Shown here in pieces: positions 62,081 to 64,000 of a stretch of 64,000 bases of DNA (positions are counted from its first letter, which is position 1; every line of letters starts with the position of its first letter). The notes below the pieces were generated by a model. It had not been told where the DNA came from, made no database searches, and saw only the letters and a program-made list of their open reading frames with translations. The position numbers and the translations under genes were made by a program. Source of the stretch: VRUE01 sp963732225 (GTDB lineage: Bacteria; Actinomycetota; Thermoleophilia; Solirubrobacterales; 70-9); NCBI GenBank assembly GCA_963732225.1, contig CAVSYR010000002.1, positions 1,054,001 to 1,118,000 on the forward strand, read 5' to 3'.

Positions 62081-63685
62081 TCAGTGCTTGGTAGCGGCAC
62101 ACCTGGCCTTGGCGCCCCGCTTCTTCTTGCTCGCCTTGCAGGCGCGGTGCTGCTTCCCGCCGCTCTTCTTGCCCTGCGGCCCGCGCTTGCCCTTGGGACC
62201 GCGTGGACCCGTCGCGCCCTTGGGGCCGGCCGGTCCAGTCGCTCCGCTGAGCCCGGTGGCGCCCTGGGCCCCGGTGGCACCCGCGGGTCCCTGGGGGCCC
62301 GTCGGGCCTGTGGGTCCAGCCGGGCCTGTGGGTCCAGTCGGGCCCTGCGGCCCTGCGGTTGCGGCCATGACCGGGCTCGACGATGCCGAGGTGATTGCCT
62401 GGGAGCCGACGGCATTGGTTGCCGTCACTTCGCAGCTCAGGGTCGCGCCGACATCGGCTTCGATCGGCACGTAGACCGGCTGGGTGGCACCCGTGATCGC
62501 CACTTCGTTGCGAAGCCACTGGTAGGAAAGCGTGTCCTCGTCCCGGTAGCCGGAGGTGATGCAGGTCATCGGCACGTCGACCTTGGCGGTCGAGCTCAGT
62601 GCCACGGTGCCGGCCGGCACGTTCACGCCTTCGCCAAGCAGCGCGGCGGTGCTGACCGGTCCCGGCGTGTTGCTGATCAGGAAGATCGAGGCGTTTCTTT
62701 CCCCCGCCTTCGTCGGCGCGAAGCCGATCGTGACTTCGCAGGCTTCACCCGGTTCAAGCGCCACCTGGGTGCATTCGTCGTTGGTCAGGGGAAAGCTCAG
62801 CGGCGATCCGGAGATGACCAGGAGCTGTTGGATCTGCAACTGGAAGTCGCCGGTGTTGGTGACCTTCACCTGCTGGGTTGGCGCCGCAGAGTTGACTTTG
62901 ACCGCGCCGAAATCGATTTCGCCCGGTTCGATCGTCGCTTCGGGCCCGGCGAGGACCGTCGCTTTCAGCGGCACGACGAGCGGGTTGACGGTGCCGCTGT
63001 TGGCGATTTCGAGGCTCGCTTCGTAGTCGCCCGGTTTGCCCGGCGGGGAGAACTGCACCTGCAAGTTGCAGTTGTTGCCAGGGGGGACGATGACGCCGCT
63101 GCATCCAGAGTCGATGAGGCTGAAGCTGCCCGCGTCGGGACCAGAAATGGTCCTGCCTTCGGTGATCGCTGTGAAAGGTGAGTTGTTGCTGACGGTGACC
63201 TGCTGCTGCAGGGTGCCGCCGTAGTAGTAGGGGAATTCCGGGAAGCTCGGTGTGCTCGCTTCGAGCGTGCCGGTCGCTCCGGTGCCGGAGAGCGCGACTT
63301 CAACCGGGAGGCTGATTTCCCCTTCGCCGACGTTGACCGTGTATTCGAGCGAGGCGTTGGCGCTGAACGGGCCGGTCGAGTGCGGTTCAAAGCGAACGGT
63401 CAGCGAGCATCCTTCGCCGGGTTCGAGGAAGGTCGGGTCGTTGCAGCCGCCTTCGCGGCTGTACGGTGCCGGCACCTGGAAGTTGCCGATCGTCGTGGCT
63501 TCGTCGCCCACGTTCTTGAGTTCGGTGGTCAGGGTCGGGGCCGAGTCGTTGATCCCAACTTCGCCGAATTCGAGCGAGGTGGAGCTCGCTTCGATTTCCG
63601 CCGCCGCCGAGGCAAGGGCCGGGACGGCGACGAGCAGGGCGAGCGAGGCGAAGAGGGCGAAGACGAGGCGGCGAGCAAATGGCAT
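62081..63685 (-). CDS. Exported protein with choice-of-anchor domains and collagen-like tail
   Basis: 534 residues from ATG 63685 (GGAAGG upstream; ATG 63715 also possible). Signal peptide VFALFASLALLVAVPALASA. Three or four Ig-like repeats: SLEFGEVGINDSAPTLT, ECTQVALEPGEACEVTIGF. A Gly-X-Y stretch (GPTGPTGPAGPTGPTG onwards, about 60 residues) then a Lys-rich tail KKKRGAKARCAATKH. A surface protein; the collagen part may trimerise. Confidence 0.85.
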   Translation of the reverse strand: MPFARRLVFALFASLALLVAVPALASAAAEIEASSTSLEFGEVGINDSAPTLTTELKNVGDEATTIGNFQVPAPYSREGGCNDPTFLEPGEGCSLTVRFEPHSTGPFSANASLEYTVNVGEGEISLPVEVALSGTGATGTLEASTPSFPEFPYYYGGTLQQQVTVSNNSPFTAITEGRTISGPDAGSFSLIDSGCSGVIVPPGNNCNLQVQFSPPGKPGDYEASLEIANSGTVNPLVVPLKATVLAGPEATIEPGEIDFGAVKVNSAAPTQQVKVTNTGDFQLQIQQLLVISGSPLSFPLTNDECTQVALEPGEACEVTIGFAPTKAGERNASIFLISNTPGPVSTAALLGEGVNVPAGTVALSSTAKVDVPMTCITSGYRDEDTLSYQWLRNEVAITGATQPVYVPIEADVGATLSCEVTATNAVGSQAITSASSSPVMAATAGPQGPTGPTGPAGPTGPTGPQGPAGATGAQGATGLSGATGPAGPKGATGPRGPKGKRGPQGKKSGGKQHRACKASKKKRGAKARCAATKH

Positions 63686-63814
63686 GGGCGAGACGACCTT
63701 CCGGTTTCTTGTCATGTCAGGCGACATCGGCAACGTCGCTCGTGCGCATTAACTCCAGGCGTAGCGAAGGCGTGCCGCGAGTTAGCCTTCCCGGACAACC
63801 GGCGGAGGAAGACT

Positions 63815-64000
63815 GTGGCTGAGCGAAAAGGCAGCGGGACTACGGCAGCGGCGCGCGCGACCGTGCGCGGCGAGGTCCAGGGCGTCGGCTTCCGAGAAGT
63901 CACGCGAGAGCGAGCGCAAGAGCTGGGCGTGCTGGGCTGGGTTCGAAATGGGGAGGAGGGCGAGGTGCTCGTCCACGCGGAGGGCCCCGAACCCGCGGTC
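63815..64000 (+). CDS. Acylphosphatase, truncated by the window edge
   Basis: 62 residues visible, GTG 63815 with GGAGGA upstream. VRGEVQGVGFREVTRERA has the catalytic Arg of GVGFR, and LGVLGWVRNGEEGEV has the catalytic Asn region. It cleaves acyl-phosphates. The C-terminal 30 or so residues lie beyond the window. Confidence 0.9.
   Translation, partial: MAERKGSGTTAAARATVRGEVQGVGFREVTRERAQELGVLGWVRNGEEGEVLVHAEGPEPAV

Noticed and set aside
62230..62370. Repetitive GC-rich run as a possible CRISPR or tandem repeat element
   Set aside because: It is the coding of a Gly-X-Y collagen-like segment, with a 9-nt codon period and no spacer structure.

Overview
This window is high-GC, gene-dense bacterial chromosome with many GTG starts, short or overlapping intergenic spaces and three single tRNA genes. 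The gene mix fits an actinobacterium: Stf0 and arylsulfotransferase enzymes, a cutinase, an LppX/LprG-like protein, a DtxR/IdeR-like iron box, a phosphoesterase-ligase protein and an encapsulin with its ferritin-like cargo. The many exported proteins of unknown function suggest the Thermoleophilia/Solirubrobacterales lineage. That placement is an inference from gene families, not from a phylogenetic marker. No rRNA, CRISPR array, replication origin or prophage was seen, and no stretch over 300 bases lacks a gene.

Layout. 0-5.7 kb: tRNA-Pro, an HNH nuclease-like gene, msrA, a large membrane protein, a SRPBCC protein, an alpha/beta hydrolase and tRNA-Arg. 5.7-7.3 kb: a lower-GC islet of three unknown genes beside tRNA-Arg. 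7.4-11.2 kb: an exported LppX-like protein, an SQR-like flavoprotein, a lipoprotein hydrolase and a sterol desaturase-family enzyme. 11.3-15.4 kb: a sulfate-ester group (arylsulfotransferase, Stf0 sulfotransferase, sulfatase). 16-21 kb: small membrane proteins, an exported protein, a glutamine amidotransferase, tRNA-His, then a tight three-gene operon of a nucleotidyltransferase, an unknown protein and a three-TM protein. 21-31 kb: acyl-CoA dehydrogenase, HAD, MMPL/MarR, GST, MFS and a fatty acid desaturase. 31-37 kb: a DUF347 protein, an IS630 element, and an Fe(III) ABC transporter behind an IdeR-like box. 37-43 kb: a two-component system, a glycosyltransferase, a UppP-phosphoesterase fusion and a second DUF347 protein, with matching inverted repeats before the regulator and before the fusion gene. 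43-46 kb: a lower-GC group of three exported proteins sharing one small cysteine-containing domain. 46-57 kb: ogt, an adenylate cyclase, TauE and MgtC proteins, an acyl-CoA ligase, a beta-propeller, phosphoesterase-ligase, lon and HxlR. 57-64 kb: PadR, an encapsulin operon, an MNT nucleotidyltransferase followed by a decayed HEPN gene, exported proteins, a PucR regulator and the start of an acylphosphatase gene.

Most striking. (1) The IS630 element sits in the TA of a CTAG where two convergent genes shared overlapping stop codons, and it rebuilt both stops. (2) A UppP (BacA) domain is fused to an acid-phosphatase-like phosphoesterase. (3) A small cysteine-containing exported domain occurs alone, twice in one protein, and fused to a cutinase in three adjacent genes. 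(4) The nucleotidyltransferase/unknown/three-TM operon next to tRNA-His looks like a possible undescribed defence or signalling module. (5) An MNT gene has lost the middle of its HEPN partner.
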